The notes below the pieces were generated by a model that saw nothing but the letters and a program-made list of their open reading frames with translations, did not search any database and had not been told where the DNA came from. Below are positions 18,601 to 28,176 of a DNA stretch of 64,000 nt, piece by piece (the stretch's first letter is position 1; each line of letters begins with the position of its first letter). The position numbers were made by a program, and so were the translations under genes. Source of the stretch: Sphingomonas sp. Ag1. GTDB lineage: Bacteria > Pseudomonadota > Alphaproteobacteria > Sphingomonadales > Sphingomonadaceae. Location of the stretch: assembly GCF_000980895.1 (NCBI RefSeq), contig NZ_LAZX01000080.1:1-64000 (forward strand), given 5' to 3'.

Positions 18601-19299
18601 TCAGGCGACCTTGGCGGGCACCTCGTCCAGTTCGCGCAGCACGTAGCCGCGGCCCCAGACGGTTTCGATGTAATTTTCGCCCTCGCACGCCATGCTGAGC
18701 TTTTTGCGCAGCTTGCAGATGAAGACGTCGATGATCTTGAGTTCGGGCTCGTCCATGCCGCCATAGAGATGGTTGAGGAACATCTCCTTGGTCAGCGTCG
18801 TGCCCTTGCGGAGCGACAGCAGCTCCAGCATCGCATATTCCTTGCCCGTCAGGTGGACGCGCGCGCCGTCGACCTCGACGGTCTTGGCATCGAGGTTCAC
18901 CGACAGCTTGCCGGTCTTGATCACCGACTGCGAATGGCCCTTGGAGCGGCGGATCACGGCATGGATTCGCGCCACCAGTTCCTCGCGGTGGAACGGCTTG
19001 GTCACATAGTCATCCGCACCGAAGCCGAAGCTGCGGATCTTGGAATCCATCTCGTTCACGCCCGACAGGATCAGCACCGGCGTCGACACCCGCGCCACGC
19101 GCAGTTTTTTCAGCACGTCGTAGCCGTGCATGTCCGGCAGGTTCAGGTCGAGCAGGATGATGTCGTAATCGTAGAGCTTTCCGAGGTCCAAACCCTCTTC
19201 GCCCAGATCCGTAGAATAGACGTTGAAGCCTTCCGCAGAAAGCATCAGGTCGATGGCCTTGGCGGTCGTCGGCTCGTCCTCGATCAACAGCACGCGCAT
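18601..19299 (-). CDS. ctrA: Cell cycle response regulator CtrA
   Basis: A 232-aa OmpR-family response regulator and the alphaproteobacterial cell-cycle master regulator. The receiver domain has the acidic pocket (IEDEP), phospho-acceptor Asp51 in LLDLNLPD and Lys101 in the TKPF motif; the C-terminal winged helix carries [12 protein letters not shown] and the recognition region [13 protein letters not shown], essentially invariant among CtrA proteins. In sphingomonads CtrA controls motility, division and envelope genes rather than being essential for replication control. A TTAACCAT half-site lies 56 bases upstream of the start, suggesting autoregulation. Upstream neighbour is the AI-2E family permease in the same direction. 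Confidence 0.97.
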   Translation of the reverse strand: MRVLLIEDEPTTAKAIDLMLSAEGFNVYSTDLGEEGLDLGKLYDYDIILLDLNLPDMHGYDVLKKLRVARVSTPVLILSGVNEMDSKIRSFGFGADDYVTKPFHREELVARIHAVIRRSKGHSQSVIKTGKLSVNLDAKTVEVDGARVHLTGKEYAMLELLSLRKGTTLTKEMFLNHLYGGMDEPELKIIDVFICKLRKKLSMACEGENYIETVWGRGYVLRELDEVPAKVA

Positions 19300-19354
19300 A
19301 CGTCAGTCCCCCGTTTGCGAGCGTGTGGCTGAGCGACACACCCCAAGCGATCCA

Positions 19355-19362
19355 TTAACCAT
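19355..19362 (+). promoter_or_regulatory. CtrA half-site TTAACCAT upstream of ctrA
   Basis: Exact match to the alphaproteobacterial CtrA 8-mer in the 95-bp gap before ctrA. A second partial element (TAAA-N7-TTAA, 19383-19397) overlaps the end of the upstream gene. Binding is inferred from the motif only. Confidence 0.6.
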
Positions 19363-19394
19363 TCAACATCTGAACGCAAAAGGTAAATAAGACA

Positions 19395-20489
19395 TTAATC
19401 CAGCTTTTCCGGCGAGTCGCGTTCATTGCCGGCTGAATCGAACAAGGTGCGATGCCGGCTGCGGGGGATGTCCTCGCCCAGTGTGTCGCGCAGATAGAGG
19501 CTGCGGATCAACGTATAGATCACGACCAGCAGCGCGGCCGAAAAGAACAGGCCGAACAATCCGAACACCGCCCCGATCGCCAGCACCGAGAACAAGGTAA
19601 TCGCCGGAGGGATGGCCACCACGCGGCTGGTGACAAAGGGGGTGATGAAGTTGGTCTGGATCACCCGCACTGCGGCAAAGACACCCAGTGCCCAAAGCAC
19701 ATGGCTGACCGACTGGGTCGCCGCCAGGCCGAGCGCCGGGATCATCGCCGCCACCGGGCCGACATAGGGGATAAACTCGCTCAGCCCCGACAACAGCCCC
19801 AGCGCCGCGGCGGACGGCACCTCCAGCCACCACAGGCCGAGCCCGACGAGCACCCCCATGCTCGTCATCTGGATCAGTTGCGCGCGCAGCCACAGGCGCA
19901 GCGTCGATGCCGTGTCGCCCAGCGCGTCCTCCACGACGGCGCGCTTGGAGGGCGGCATCAGCAGCAGAAAGCCGCGCTCGTACACCTTGGGATCGACCGC
20001 GAAGAAGATCGCGCCGACCAGGACCAGGAGCGCGTTGATCGCCAGTTGGCCCGCCCCTTCGGCAAGGCCACCGATGTCCTGCGCCACGCGGCTGCCCGCA
20101 AAGGCGGCGCGCACCGCGTCCACCACCTTGGCTCCGACTGGCGAAATCGACAGCTGATCACCGATCTCGTCCAGGATGCCGGGCAGGCGGGTCACCAGCA
20201 CGTTGACCTGCGTGCGGAACTCCACCCCGAACAGCCAGCCCAGAAAGACGATCAGCGCCAGCACGGTGAGGATCGCAGCGACCAGGGCGGGCCGGGCCGG
20301 TACGCGTAGCCGTTCATTGTAGATCTCGGCGATCGCGTGAATGACGATCGCGCCGAGGACCGATCCAAAGGCGAGGATCAGCAGATCCCCGATGAAGTAC
20401 AGCGTGGCTGCCAGCGCTATGACGCCAAGCGTCAGGAACAGGCGGCGAATGAAACGCGCGTCGTCGTCATCGGGGGATAGCCGGCTCAT
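19395..20489 (-). CDS. AI-2E family transporter (PerM/TqsA type)
   Basis: A 364-aa polytopic inner-membrane protein of the AI-2E transporter family: two N-terminal helices, a loop domain (about 75-160), then the conserved C-terminal bundle with GLLSGLSEFIPYVGPVAAMIPA and the FITPFVTSRVV segment. Members export AI-2 or act as Na+/H+ antiporters, so the substrate is uncertain. Start at 20489 (MSRLSPDDD); the extension up to 20582 lacks similarity. It lies upstream of ctrA in the same direction, a neighbourhood without known functional meaning. Confidence 0.88.
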   Translation of the reverse strand: MSRLSPDDDDARFIRRLFLTLGVIALAATLYFIGDLLILAFGSVLGAIVIHAIAEIYNERLRVPARPALVAAILTVLALIVFLGWLFGVEFRTQVNVLVTRLPGILDEIGDQLSISPVGAKVVDAVRAAFAGSRVAQDIGGLAEGAGQLAINALLVLVGAIFFAVDPKVYERGFLLLMPPSKRAVVEDALGDTASTLRLWLRAQLIQMTSMGVLVGLGLWWLEVPSAAALGLLSGLSEFIPYVGPVAAMIPALGLAATQSVSHVLWALGVFAAVRVIQTNFITPFVTSRVVAIPPAITLFSVLAIGAVFGLFGLFFSAALLVVIYTLIRSLYLRDTLGEDIPRSRHRTLFDSAGNERDSPEKLD

Positions 20490-20541
20490 GCACTGCAAAG
20501 TCTGGCAGCAGCGGCCCGGTTCCGCCAGCCGGCCCGATTGG

Positions 20542-21129
20542 TCAGCGGCGACCGCCCGGCTGCACCTTGGGTTCGCTGGCAAGCCATTGCGCGAGCGACA
20601 GTTCGCTGGTGGGGCGAGTCTCGGCGCTCATCCCGTTTTCCATCATCTCCAGCGCCCAATGCGCGCGCTTCTCATGCTGCGAGGCGACCGCGTTGCGCGG
20701 AACCCACAGGTCATATTCGCGCATGTGCGCGTCGGCGGCGGTGAAAAGGACGCAGATATCCGCCGCCACGCCGATCAGGACGAGCCGCGACACGCCCAGC
20801 CGCGGCAGCAGGGCGGGCAGCGTGGTGGCGTAAAAGCCGGAGGATTCGGGCTTGATGACGAAGTAATCGTCGGGTTGCGGCCTCAACTGGTCGAGCAGGT
20901 CGCCGCCCTTGCTGTCCGCGACATGCGCGATCAGTTGATGCGGTTCATCGTGCCAGCGGCCATAATTGTCATTGACGAAGATGACGGGGACCTTTGCTTC
21001 GGCCGCCTGGCGTCTAAGCGAGGTAACCGGTTCCATCATTGCGGCAACAGCGTGCTTCAGGGCGTCTCCGCCATTGAAATCAAAGGTATTCAGTAGGTCG
21101 ATGGCCAGGATGGCGGCGTTGCTGCTCAT
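20542..21129 (-). CDS. Isochorismatase-family cysteine hydrolase
   Basis: A 195-aa member of the isochorismatase-like hydrolase superfamily. The triad is visible: Asp11 in AILAIDLLN, Lys in VIKPESSGFYATTL and the nucleophile Cys in AADICVLFTAADA. The family includes nicotinamidases, N-carbamoylsarcosine amidases and true isochorismatases; nothing here points to siderophore synthesis, so an amidase on a small amide is more likely. ATG at 21129 chosen; a GTG at 21138 would add three residues. The promoter region to its right also contains the putative small RNA. Confidence 0.88.
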   Translation of the reverse strand: MSSNAAILAIDLLNTFDFNGGDALKHAVAAMMEPVTSLRRQAAEAKVPVIFVNDNYGRWHDEPHQLIAHVADSKGGDLLDQLRPQPDDYFVIKPESSGFYATTLPALLPRLGVSRLVLIGVAADICVLFTAADAHMREYDLWVPRNAVASQHEKRAHWALEMMENGMSAETRPTSELSLAQWLASEPKVQPGGRR

Positions 21130-21221
21130 GTCGTTCACCGTAACCGCGGTACCATGGCGAACAACGATATAGATCAGGATAAGTTGATTTTATCTGCAGC
21201 GATCACGCGCGGATCTCCCAA

Positions 21222-21420
21222 AAGGAAAACGCCCGGATCGTTTCCGATCCGGGCGCCTGCGTGACGATTGCTCGTCAGCCCCCTTGTGCTACCGCCCGCG
21301 CGCCTCAACTGGGAGGCGGGGCAGAAAGCTTCCCCGAACCACGGCCTTTGCCTGTGTGCCAGTGGCTCGTTGCTACGTGCTCCTTGGTGGCGCGTCCACG
21401 AAAATGAACCGCAGCTAAAC
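21222..21420 (-). ncRNA. Putative structured small RNA with intrinsic terminator
   Basis: The 357-bp gap between two divergent genes contains, on the minus strand, a series of hairpins ending in a textbook terminator: 10-bp perfect stem (21231-21240 with 21245-21254), GAAA tetraloop, then GTTTTCCTTTT. Upstream of it are a 5-bp stem with a GCAA tetraloop (21263-21276), a 6-bp stem (21301-21306 with 21313-21318) and a GGGG/CCCC stem (21318-21321 with 21332-21335). No annotated gene transcribes toward this terminator, so it implies an independent RNA of roughly 150-230 nt. The 5' end is a guess. A 107-codon frame spans the same strand but has no protein-like features. It does not match SRP RNA, tmRNA or RNase P RNA motifs that I know. 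Confidence 0.55.
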
Positions 21421-21495
21421 AGATTGATCGGGGCGTGTGATGATTCCGCAACAGCAACATTGCCAGTGCCGGCCCGCGCCGATACAGCGCGCGAC

Positions 21496-22746
21496 ATGAT
21501 CCTGTCGCGCTACGAACGAATGATCGCGCGGCGCTATCTGCTTCCCGGGCGCGGTGAACGCTTCATTGTCCTCGTGGCTGGGTTCAGCCTCGGCGCGGTG
21601 ATGCTGGGTGTCGCGGCGCTCGTGATCGTGATGAGCGTCATGAATGGCTTTCGGGCCGAACTTTTCGACAAGATTGTCGGCTTGAACGGCCATGCGGTGG
21701 TGCAGGGCGTCGGCGGGCGGCTGACCGACTGGCGGGAGGTCATCCGGGAGGCTGATGCGACCCCGGGTATCGTCAGCGCCGTGCCGCTGGTCGAGCAGCC
21801 GTTGATGTCGACCTATAACGGGCGCGTGGAGGCGGTCCTGGTACGCGGGATGCGCGTTCAGGACATCCGCTCCAACACGACGATCGGCAGCAAGGTCATC
21901 ACCGGTACGCTCAGCTCGCTCACGCCTGGTGCGGGGCGCGTCGCGATCGGGTCGCGGCTGGCGGAATCGCTCGGCGCCACGGTGGGGTCGGAGATCACGC
22001 TGATCAACCCGGCGGGCCAGACGACCCCGTTCGGCACCGTGCCGCGCTACGTCAATTACACTGTGTCGGCGGTGTTCGAGATCGGCGTGTACGATTTCGA
22101 CAAGGCCTATGTGATCATGCCGATGGAGGATGCGCAGACGCTGCTGCTGCTCGGCGACGCGGTGGGGATGATCGAGCTGGAGACGGTGGACGCCGATCGG
22201 GTCGGGCAGATCCTGGCGCCGCTGGCGGAGAAGGTCAGCCGTTTTGCCGTGATCAGCGACTGGCGCCAGATGAATGCCCAATTGTTCGAGGCGCTGGCGG
22301 TGGAGCGGATCGCGATGTTCGTGGTGCTGTGCATCATCATCCTGGTCGCGGCGTTCAACATCGCTTCCTCGCTGATCATGCTGGTGCGCGCGAAGACCCG
22401 CGACATCGCCATCCTGCGCACGATGGGCGCGACACGCGGCGCGATGATGCGCATCTTCATGACCGTGGGCGTGACGATTGGTGCGCTTGGCATCATCGCG
22501 GGCCTGATCCTGGGCGCGTTGTTCCTGTTCTATCGTCAGGCGGTGGTGAACTTCGTGCAGTTCGTCACGGGCCAGGAATTGTGGGATCCATCGATCCGCT
22601 ACCTCACCGAATTGCCGTCAAAGCCCGACCCGGTGGAGATTGTCGCCATCGTGCTGATCACGGCGCTGATGACGCTGCTTGCCACCGTCTATCCGGCTTA
22701 CAAGGCGGCAAGCACCGATCCTGTCCAGGTGCTGCGTTATGAGTGA
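21496..22746 (+). CDS. lolC: Lipoprotein-releasing ABC transporter permease (LolC/LolE)
   Basis: A 416-aa inner-membrane permease that, with LolD, extracts outer-membrane lipoproteins from the inner membrane and hands them to LolA. Topology is the FtsX/MacB type: one N-terminal helix ([21 protein letters not shown]), a large periplasmic domain (about 50-270), and three C-terminal helices, with the family segments [24 protein letters not shown] and [19 protein letters not shown]. As usual in alphaproteobacteria a single LolC/E-type permease probably forms a homodimer. ATG at 21496 begins [17 protein letters not shown], the normal family start. The stop overlaps the lolD start. Confidence 0.93.
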   Translation: MILSRYERMIARRYLLPGRGERFIVLVAGFSLGAVMLGVAALVIVMSVMNGFRAELFDKIVGLNGHAVVQGVGGRLTDWREVIREADATPGIVSAVPLVEQPLMSTYNGRVEAVLVRGMRVQDIRSNTTIGSKVITGTLSSLTPGAGRVAIGSRLAESLGATVGSEITLINPAGQTTPFGTVPRYVNYTVSAVFEIGVYDFDKAYVIMPMEDAQTLLLLGDAVGMIELETVDADRVGQILAPLAEKVSRFAVISDWRQMNAQLFEALAVERIAMFVVLCIIILVAAFNIASSLIMLVRAKTRDIAILRTMGATRGAMMRIFMTVGVTIGALGIIAGLILGALFLFYRQAVVNFVQFVTGQELWDPSIRYLTELPSKPDPVEIVAIVLITALMTLLATVYPAYKAASTDPVQVLRYE

Positions 22747-23431
22747 TGGGCCGATGACCGCCGTCCTGCAAACCGAGGGGCTGTCGCGCAGCTTCACCCA
22801 GGGCGGTGAGACGATCGAGGTGCTTCGCGGCGTCAACCTGGCGGTCGCGCCGGGGGAGATCGTCGCGCTGCTCGGGCCCTCCGGTTCGGGCAAGTCCACG
22901 CTGCTGCAGGCGGTCGGACTGCTCGAGGGTGGCTTCGACGGGTCGATCCGCATTGCCGGCGAGGAGGCCGCACGGCTCGACGCCAACGGGCGCACGCAGG
23001 TGCGGCGCGACCGGCTGGGCTTCGTCTACCAGTTTCATCACCTGCTGCCCGATTTCAACGCGGTTGAGAATGTCGTCCTGCCGCAGCTGATCCATGGTGC
23101 CACGACGGAGGCTGCGAACGATCGTGCCGCTGCGCTGCTCACTGCGCTGGGGCTCGGCCACCGCCTGACGCACCGCCCCAGCCAATTGTCGGGCGGCGAG
23201 CAGCAGCGCGTCGCGGTGGCGCGCGCGCTGGCCAACCGCCCGGCGCTGATCCTCGCTGACGAGCCGACCGGCAATCTCGACGAACATACCGCCGATCGCG
23301 TGCTGGGCGAATTCCTGCGGCTGGTGCGCGAGGAAGGATCGGCGGCGCTGATTGCGACCCATAATGAACGGCTGGCCGGCCGGATGGACCGTGTCGTGCG
23401 GCTGCACGAAGGGGTGATCGAGCCTGCTTGA
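22739..23431 (+). CDS. lolD: Lipoprotein-releasing system ATP-binding protein LolD
   Basis: A 230-aa ABC ATPase powering lipoprotein release by the LolC/E permease. Walker A is GPSGSGKST (about 47-55), the signature LSGGEQQR precedes Walker B ([13 protein letters not shown]), and the H-loop His is in [11 protein letters not shown] at 22739 overlaps the permease stop by eight bases; a second ATG at 22754 (MTAVLQ) is also plausible. Cytoplasmic, peripheral to the membrane. Confidence 0.94.
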   Translation: MSDGPMTAVLQTEGLSRSFTQGGETIEVLRGVNLAVAPGEIVALLGPSGSGKSTLLQAVGLLEGGFDGSIRIAGEEAARLDANGRTQVRRDRLGFVYQFHHLLPDFNAVENVVLPQLIHGATTEAANDRAAALLTALGLGHRLTHRPSQLSGGEQQRVAVARALANRPALILADEPTGNLDEHTADRVLGEFLRLVREEGSAALIATHNERLAGRMDRVVRLHEGVIEPA

Positions 23432-23491
23432 GTCGCGCCGTATTGAGAGACGCTGCCCGGGCAAACCGGCGGTGAACAGGGAGTGGGGCTG

Positions 23492-23971
23492 ATGACTGCG
23501 ATCACCGATTTCGAGGTGAAGACCGCTGAGGGCGGCATGGCGTCGCTGGCCGATTACCGTGGCAAGGTGCTGCTGATCGTCAACACGGCCTCCAAATGCG
23601 GCTTCACCCCGCAATATGAGGGGCTGGAGGCGCTGCATCGCGACTATGCGGCGCGCGGGTTCGAGGTGCTGGCCTTTCCCTGCAACCAGTTCGGCGCGCA
23701 GGAGCCGGGCGATGCCGCGGAGATCGCGAACTTCTGCTCACTCACCTATGACGTGACCTTCCCCGTGTTCGCGAAGATCGAGGTCAACGGCCCCAACGCC
23801 GATCCCCTGTTCGAGCGGCTGAAGGCGGAGGCGCCCGGCGTGCTCGGCTCCAAGGCGATCAAGTGGAATTTCACCAAGTTCCTGGTCGATCGCGATGGGG
23901 CGGTGGTGCATCGTTATGCGCCCACCACCAAGCCGGAGGACATCCGGCGCGATATCGAGAAGCTGCTCTGA
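23492..23971 (+). CDS. Glutathione peroxidase family (thioredoxin-dependent type)
   Basis: A 159-aa cysteine-type glutathione peroxidase that reduces hydroperoxides. The peroxidatic Cys36 is in NTASKCGFTPQY, Gln66 in FPCNQFGAQEPG, and the Trp-Asn pair in IKWNFTKFLVDR completes the catalytic tetrad. As for most bacterial members, thioredoxin rather than glutathione may be the reductant; the candidate resolving Cys is in ANFCSLTYD. ATG at 23492 follows CAGGGAG. Same direction as lolCD, 60 bases downstream. Confidence 0.93.
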   Translation: MTAITDFEVKTAEGGMASLADYRGKVLLIVNTASKCGFTPQYEGLEALHRDYAARGFEVLAFPCNQFGAQEPGDAAEIANFCSLTYDVTFPVFAKIEVNGPNADPLFERLKAEAPGVLGSKAIKWNFTKFLVDRDGAVVHRYAPTTKPEDIRRDIEKLL

Positions 23972-23992
23972 CGCGGCGCTCCGCTCGGCTCT

Positions 23993-24574
23993 TCACCCGG
24001 GAAAGGTGAAGGCCGATGCGTTGCTGCGATGATCGATGCCGGCCATGATCGCGGTGATCCCGCCGAGCAGGAAGCTGATCCCCAGGATGAACCCGGGCAG
24101 CGTCAGCGCCGACATGGGTACCGTCGCCACGATCAGCATGGCCAGCAGGATGTTGACGATCCCCAGCGCGATCATCAGCCAGCGTTGCCGCCGCACGCGA
24201 ACGCCGAACACGATCTCCATCACACCGCGCACCATCAGCCAGGCGGCGACCACCACGGTCAGTGAAATGGCGCCCGTCAGCGGCTGCACCACCATGATCC
24301 CGCCTGCGACAAGCGACAGCAGGCCCAGCAGGATCGAATAGACCCGGCTGTCCGATCCCGTGCCGCGTATGCCGGCGATCAGCGAGAACACGCCCGATAC
24401 GATGAAGGCGAAGGCGATCACCATCGTCGCGGCGAGTGTCGCCGGGAAGGGCCAGACAAGGGCGGAAATGCCAAGCAGGGTCGACACCACGCCATAGGCG
24501 ACGAGCCAGCCCCAGCCGCCCCCCACTCTGCCAGTGTTGCCAAGGAACGTTTCGCGTTGCCGAGTGTCGGTCAT
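23993..24574 (-). CDS. HdeD family (DUF308) membrane protein
   Basis: A 193-aa protein with six closely spaced membrane helices built as three two-helix repeats, typical of HdeD/DUF308 proteins (for example YGVVSTLLGISALVWPF, LLGLLSLVAGGIMVVQP, LGISFLLGGITAIMAG). HdeD in E. coli is associated with acid resistance, but the biochemical role is unknown. Start at 24574 (MTDTRQR). Convergent with glutathione peroxidase and divergent from dnaE. Confidence 0.85.
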   Translation of the reverse strand: MTDTRQRETFLGNTGRVGGGWGWLVAYGVVSTLLGISALVWPFPATLAATMVIAFAFIVSGVFSLIAGIRGTGSDSRVYSILLGLLSLVAGGIMVVQPLTGAISLTVVVAAWLMVRGVMEIVFGVRVRRQRWLMIALGIVNILLAMLIVATVPMSALTLPGFILGISFLLGGITAIMAGIDHRSNASAFTFPG

Positions 24575-24669
24575 GGCTGGATGCTCCTGATCCTGCGCGT
24601 CGATGAAAGCGCACAGTGCCATCTGCGGTTCCGCTGGTCGAATCAGGACAATTACGGTAGCCTCAGGCG

Positions 24670-27600
24670 ATGCCGCATTCCGGGTTCGTTCCGCTTCGCA
24701 TCTTCTCCTCCTACACCATGCTCGACGGGGCGATCGAGCCGAAGGAAATTGCCAAGCGGGCCGCCAAGCGCGGCTTCCCCGCCGCCGCGCTCACCGATCG
24801 CAACGGGCTGTACGCGGCCATGGCCTTTTCCGACGCGGCCTTTGGAGAGGGCGTGCAGCCGGTCATCGGCACCATGCTGGGCGTGGCGCGCCCGGACCTG
24901 CCGGAGGGCGTGGCGCCGATGGTCGACTGGCTGGCGCTCTATGCCCAAAACGAGCGCGGTTACGACAATCTTTGTGAACTTGTGAGTCGCGCCCACCTCG
25001 ATCGCCCCATCGATCTGGCGCCGCACGTCGACCTGGCGACGCTCGCGCGCTTCACCGACGGCCTGGTCGCGCTGACCGCTGGCGGCGAGGGAACGCTGGC
25101 GCGGCTGTTCGCCGAGGATCAGCCGGCACGTGCACTCGCCTACGCCGAGCGGCTGGCCGCGCTGTTCGGCGACCGGCTGTATGTCGAGATCAGCCGGCGC
25201 GGCAATGAGGTGGAGGAGCGCGCCGAGGCGGCGCTGATCGACCTTGCCTATGACAAGGACCTGCCACTCGTCGCCACCAACCCATGCTGCTTCGCCGAGC
25301 AGGGGTTCGGGCCGGCGCATGACGCCATGTTGTGCATCGCCAATTCGACCTATGTCGAAAGCGAGGATCGTCCGCGCAGTTCGCCCGACGCCTGGATGAA
25401 GCCGGCGGAGGAGATGAAGGCCCTGTTCACCGATCTGCCGGAGGCGATCGCTAATACGCTGGTGGTGGCGCAGCGCTGCGCCGTCGCGGCGCCCAAGCGC
25501 AAGCCGATCCTCCCCAGCCTCGCCGGCGACCGCGAGGGCGAGGCAGCGATGCTACGCGAACGGTCGCACGCCGGCCTCGACGCGCGCCTGAAGCGCATCG
25601 CGGAACTGGCTACCGAACCGCTCGAGGACGGGTGGCAGGAGAATTACCGCAAGCGGCTCGACTTCGAGCTCGACGTCATCATCCAGATGGGGTTTCCGGG
25701 CTACTTCCTGATCGTTGCCGACTTCATCCAATGGGCAAAGTCGAACGACATTCCTGTGGGTCCGGGGCGTGGTTCGGGCGCAGGCTCGGTCGTCGCCTGG
25801 GCGCTGACGATCACCGATCTTGATCCGCTTCAGCTCGGGCTGCTGTTCGAACGTTTCCTCAACCCGGAACGCGTCTCGATGCCGGACTTCGACATCGACT
25901 TCTGCGAAACGCGGCGCGGCGAAGTAATCCGGTACGTGCAGGAGAAGTACGGCCGCGATCAGGTGGCGCAGATCATCACCTTCGGTAAGCTGAAGGCCCG
26001 CGCCGTGCTAAAGGACACCGGCCGCGTGCTGCAGATGAGCTATGGCCAGGTCGATCGCCTCGCCAAGCTGGTCCCCAACCATCCGACCGATCCCTGGACG
26101 CTGAAGCGGGCGATCGACGGGGTGGCGGAACTGCACCGGGAATATGCCAACGACAATCAGGTCCGGCACCTCCTCGACTTGGCGATGCAGCTTGAAGGCT
26201 TGCCGCGACATTCGTCGACGCACGCCGCGGGTGTGGTGATCGGCGACCGCCCCCTCTCGCAGCTGGTGCCGCTCTACCGCGATCCGCGATCGGACATGCC
26301 AGTCACCCAGTTCGACATGAAATATGTCGAGGGCGCGGGACTGGTGAAGTTCGACTTCCTAGGCCTGAAGACCTTGTCGGTGCTGAAGCGCGCGGTGCAA
26401 TTGCTTCAGAAGCGCGGCATCCATGTCGATCTGGATGCGCTGTCCTGGGATGACGAGGCGGTCTACGCGCTGCTGCAGAAGGGCGACACCGTCGGTGTGT
26501 TCCAGCTCGAATCGGAAGGGATGCGGCGCACGCTGTCGGCCGTCCGACCGACGAACTTCGGCGACATCATCGCGCTCGTGTCGCTCTACCGCCCGGGCCC
26601 GATGGACAACATCCCGTCCTTCGGCCGACGCAAGCAGGGCACGGAGGCGATCGACTATCCGCATCCGCTGCTGGAGCCGATCCTGGCCGAAACCTACGGG
26701 ATCTTCGTCTATCAGGAACAGGTCATGCAGGCCGCGCAGGTGCTGGCCGGTTACTCGCTCGGCGGCGCCGATCTGCTGCGCCGCGCCATGGGCAAGAAGA
26801 TCAAGGCGGAGATGGACGCGCAGCGCGCGACCTTCGTCGAAGGCTGCGCAAACCACAACCAGATCCCCGCGGACCGCGCGAACGCCCTGTTCGACTTGAT
26901 CGACAAGTTTGCCGGCTATGGCTTCAACAAGAGTCACGCGGCGGCCTACGCCCTGCTCGCGTACCAGACGGCGTGGCTGAAGGCGCATTACCCGCACGAA
27001 TTCTTCGCCGCGTCGATGGCGTATGACATCCATCAGACCGACAAGCTGGCGATCTTCTGTGACGATATGCGCCGGATGCAGGTGAGGGTGCTGCCGCCTG
27101 ACATCAACCACAGTCAGGCGGACTTCGACGTGGAGGTGGATGAGGATGGGCCGGCGGTGCGCTACGCGCTCGCCGCGCTGAAATCCGTTGGCGAAGGCGC
27201 GATGGAGCGACTGGTCGCGGAGCGTGATGCGGGCGGCGCGTTCACCCGGCTGGACGACTTGGCGCACCGCGTCGATCCGCGGCTGATCAACAAGCGGCAG
27301 CTGGAAACGCTCGCCGCCGCGGGCGCGTTTGACGCGATCGAACCCAACCGTGCCGGTGTTCACGCGGTTGCGGAGACGATCCTTGCGGTCGCGGCGCGCA
27401 CCCACGACGCGCGGATCAGCGGGCAGGGTGGGTTGTTCGGCGATGCCGAGCCTGCCGGAGATGCGATCAAGCTGCCCACGTCAGCGCGCTGGAGCATGTC
27501 GGAGCGGATGGAACAGGAGAAGGAAGCGTTCGGCTTCTACTTCTCGGCGCACCCCGTCGACCGGCATGCCCATCTGGCGAAATCGCACGGCGCGCGGCTC

Positions 27601-28176
27601 TATACCGCACTGGCGGAACTGGCGATCCCGGATGATGGCACCCGCGCGGGCGCGACCATGGCCGTACTGGTCGAGGACGCGCGGTGGCGAACGTCGGCGC
27701 GCGGGAAGCGCTATCTGATGGCGACGCTGAGCGACCAGAGCGGCCAGTTCGTTGCGACCTGCTTCGACGATGCGGTGGCGGCCGATCTTGAAGAGGCAGC
27801 GCGGGCGGGGGGCTGTGGCCTTGCCACGGTCGAGCTTGACCGGCGACCGGGCGAGGAAACACCGCGGGTGACGGTGAAGCGGCTGCAGCCATTCGAGACG
27901 CTCGCCTCGCAGGCGCGGTTTGTCGTTGAAGTTGCGGTAACCTCCGCGGCTGCCTTGCCCGCCTTGGCCGCCGTGCTGGAACATCAACGCGGCGCCCGCG
28001 GCGAAGTGCTCCTGCGCGCGCCCGTTGGCGAGGCTGCGGGCAGTGGCGAGGCGACGGTGCTGCTCGGGCGGGACTTTCTTCTCGACCTTGAACTGGTGCA
28101 CAGGATCGAGGAACTGCCGGGCGTCAGCACCGTGACATTGCGCCAATCCGAAACCCGGCTCTCGCTGGTCGGCTGA
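24670..28176 (+). CDS. dnaE: DNA polymerase III alpha subunit, replicative
   Basis: The 1168-aa C-family polymerase that replicates the chromosome. The N-terminal PHP domain lacks the metal-binding HxH motif (LRIFSSYTMLDG), so it is a non-catalytic PHP like that of E. coli. The palm carries PDFDIDF with Asp406 and Asp408, and the third Asp in VKFDFLGLKT near residue 560; GPGRGSGAGS binds the incoming nucleotide. Thumb, fingers, a tandem helix-hairpin-helix region (about 830-900) and an OB fold (about 990-1070) follow. The length and motifs mark it as DnaE1, not the error-prone DnaE2, and no imuA/imuB is adjacent. Confidence 0.96.
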   Translation: MPHSGFVPLRIFSSYTMLDGAIEPKEIAKRAAKRGFPAAALTDRNGLYAAMAFSDAAFGEGVQPVIGTMLGVARPDLPEGVAPMVDWLALYAQNERGYDNLCELVSRAHLDRPIDLAPHVDLATLARFTDGLVALTAGGEGTLARLFAEDQPARALAYAERLAALFGDRLYVEISRRGNEVEERAEAALIDLAYDKDLPLVATNPCCFAEQGFGPAHDAMLCIANSTYVESEDRPRSSPDAWMKPAEEMKALFTDLPEAIANTLVVAQRCAVAAPKRKPILPSLAGDREGEAAMLRERSHAGLDARLKRIAELATEPLEDGWQENYRKRLDFELDVIIQMGFPGYFLIVADFIQWAKSNDIPVGPGRGSGAGSVVAWALTITDLDPLQLGLLFERFLNPERVSMPDFDIDFCETRRGEVIRYVQEKYGRDQVAQIITFGKLKARAVLKDTGRVLQMSYGQVDRLAKLVPNHPTDPWTLKRAIDGVAELHREYANDNQVRHLLDLAMQLEGLPRHSSTHAAGVVIGDRPLSQLVPLYRDPRSDMPVTQFDMKYVEGAGLVKFDFLGLKTLSVLKRAVQLLQKRGIHVDLDALSWDDEAVYALLQKGDTVGVFQLESEGMRRTLSAVRPTNFGDIIALVSLYRPGPMDNIPSFGRRKQGTEAIDYPHPLLEPILAETYGIFVYQEQVMQAAQVLAGYSLGGADLLRRAMGKKIKAEMDAQRATFVEGCANHNQIPADRANALFDLIDKFAGYGFNKSHAAAYALLAYQTAWLKAHYPHEFFAASMAYDIHQTDKLAIFCDDMRRMQVRVLPPDINHSQADFDVEVDEDGPAVRYALAALKSVGEGAMERLVAERDAGGAFTRLDDLAHRVDPRLINKRQLETLAAAGAFDAIEPNRAGVHAVAETILAVAARTHDARISGQGGLFGDAEPAGDAIKLPTSARWSMSERMEQEKEAFGFYFSAHPVDRHAHLAKSHGARLYTALAELAIPDDGTRAGATMAVLVEDARWRTSARGKRYLMATLSDQSGQFVATCFDDAVAADLEEAARAGGCGLATVELDRRPGEETPRVTVKRLQPFETLASQARFVVEVAVTSAAALPALAAVLEHQRGARGEVLLRAPVGEAAGSGEATVLLGRDFLLDLELVHRIEELPGVSTVTLRQSETRLSLVG

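Noticed and set aside
21174..21497. 107-codon frame on the strand of the putative small RNA
   Set aside because: The composition is not protein-like, it overlaps the lolC start, and the hairpins and terminator better explain the sequence as RNA.
26359..27405. Antisense 348-codon frame inside dnaE
   Set aside because: Shadow of the polymerase coding frame; no independent start signal or family features.
24670..28176. Error-prone DnaE2 in an SOS mutagenesis cassette
   Set aside because: The polymerase is 1168 aa with DnaE1-type motifs and no imuA/imuB neighbour.
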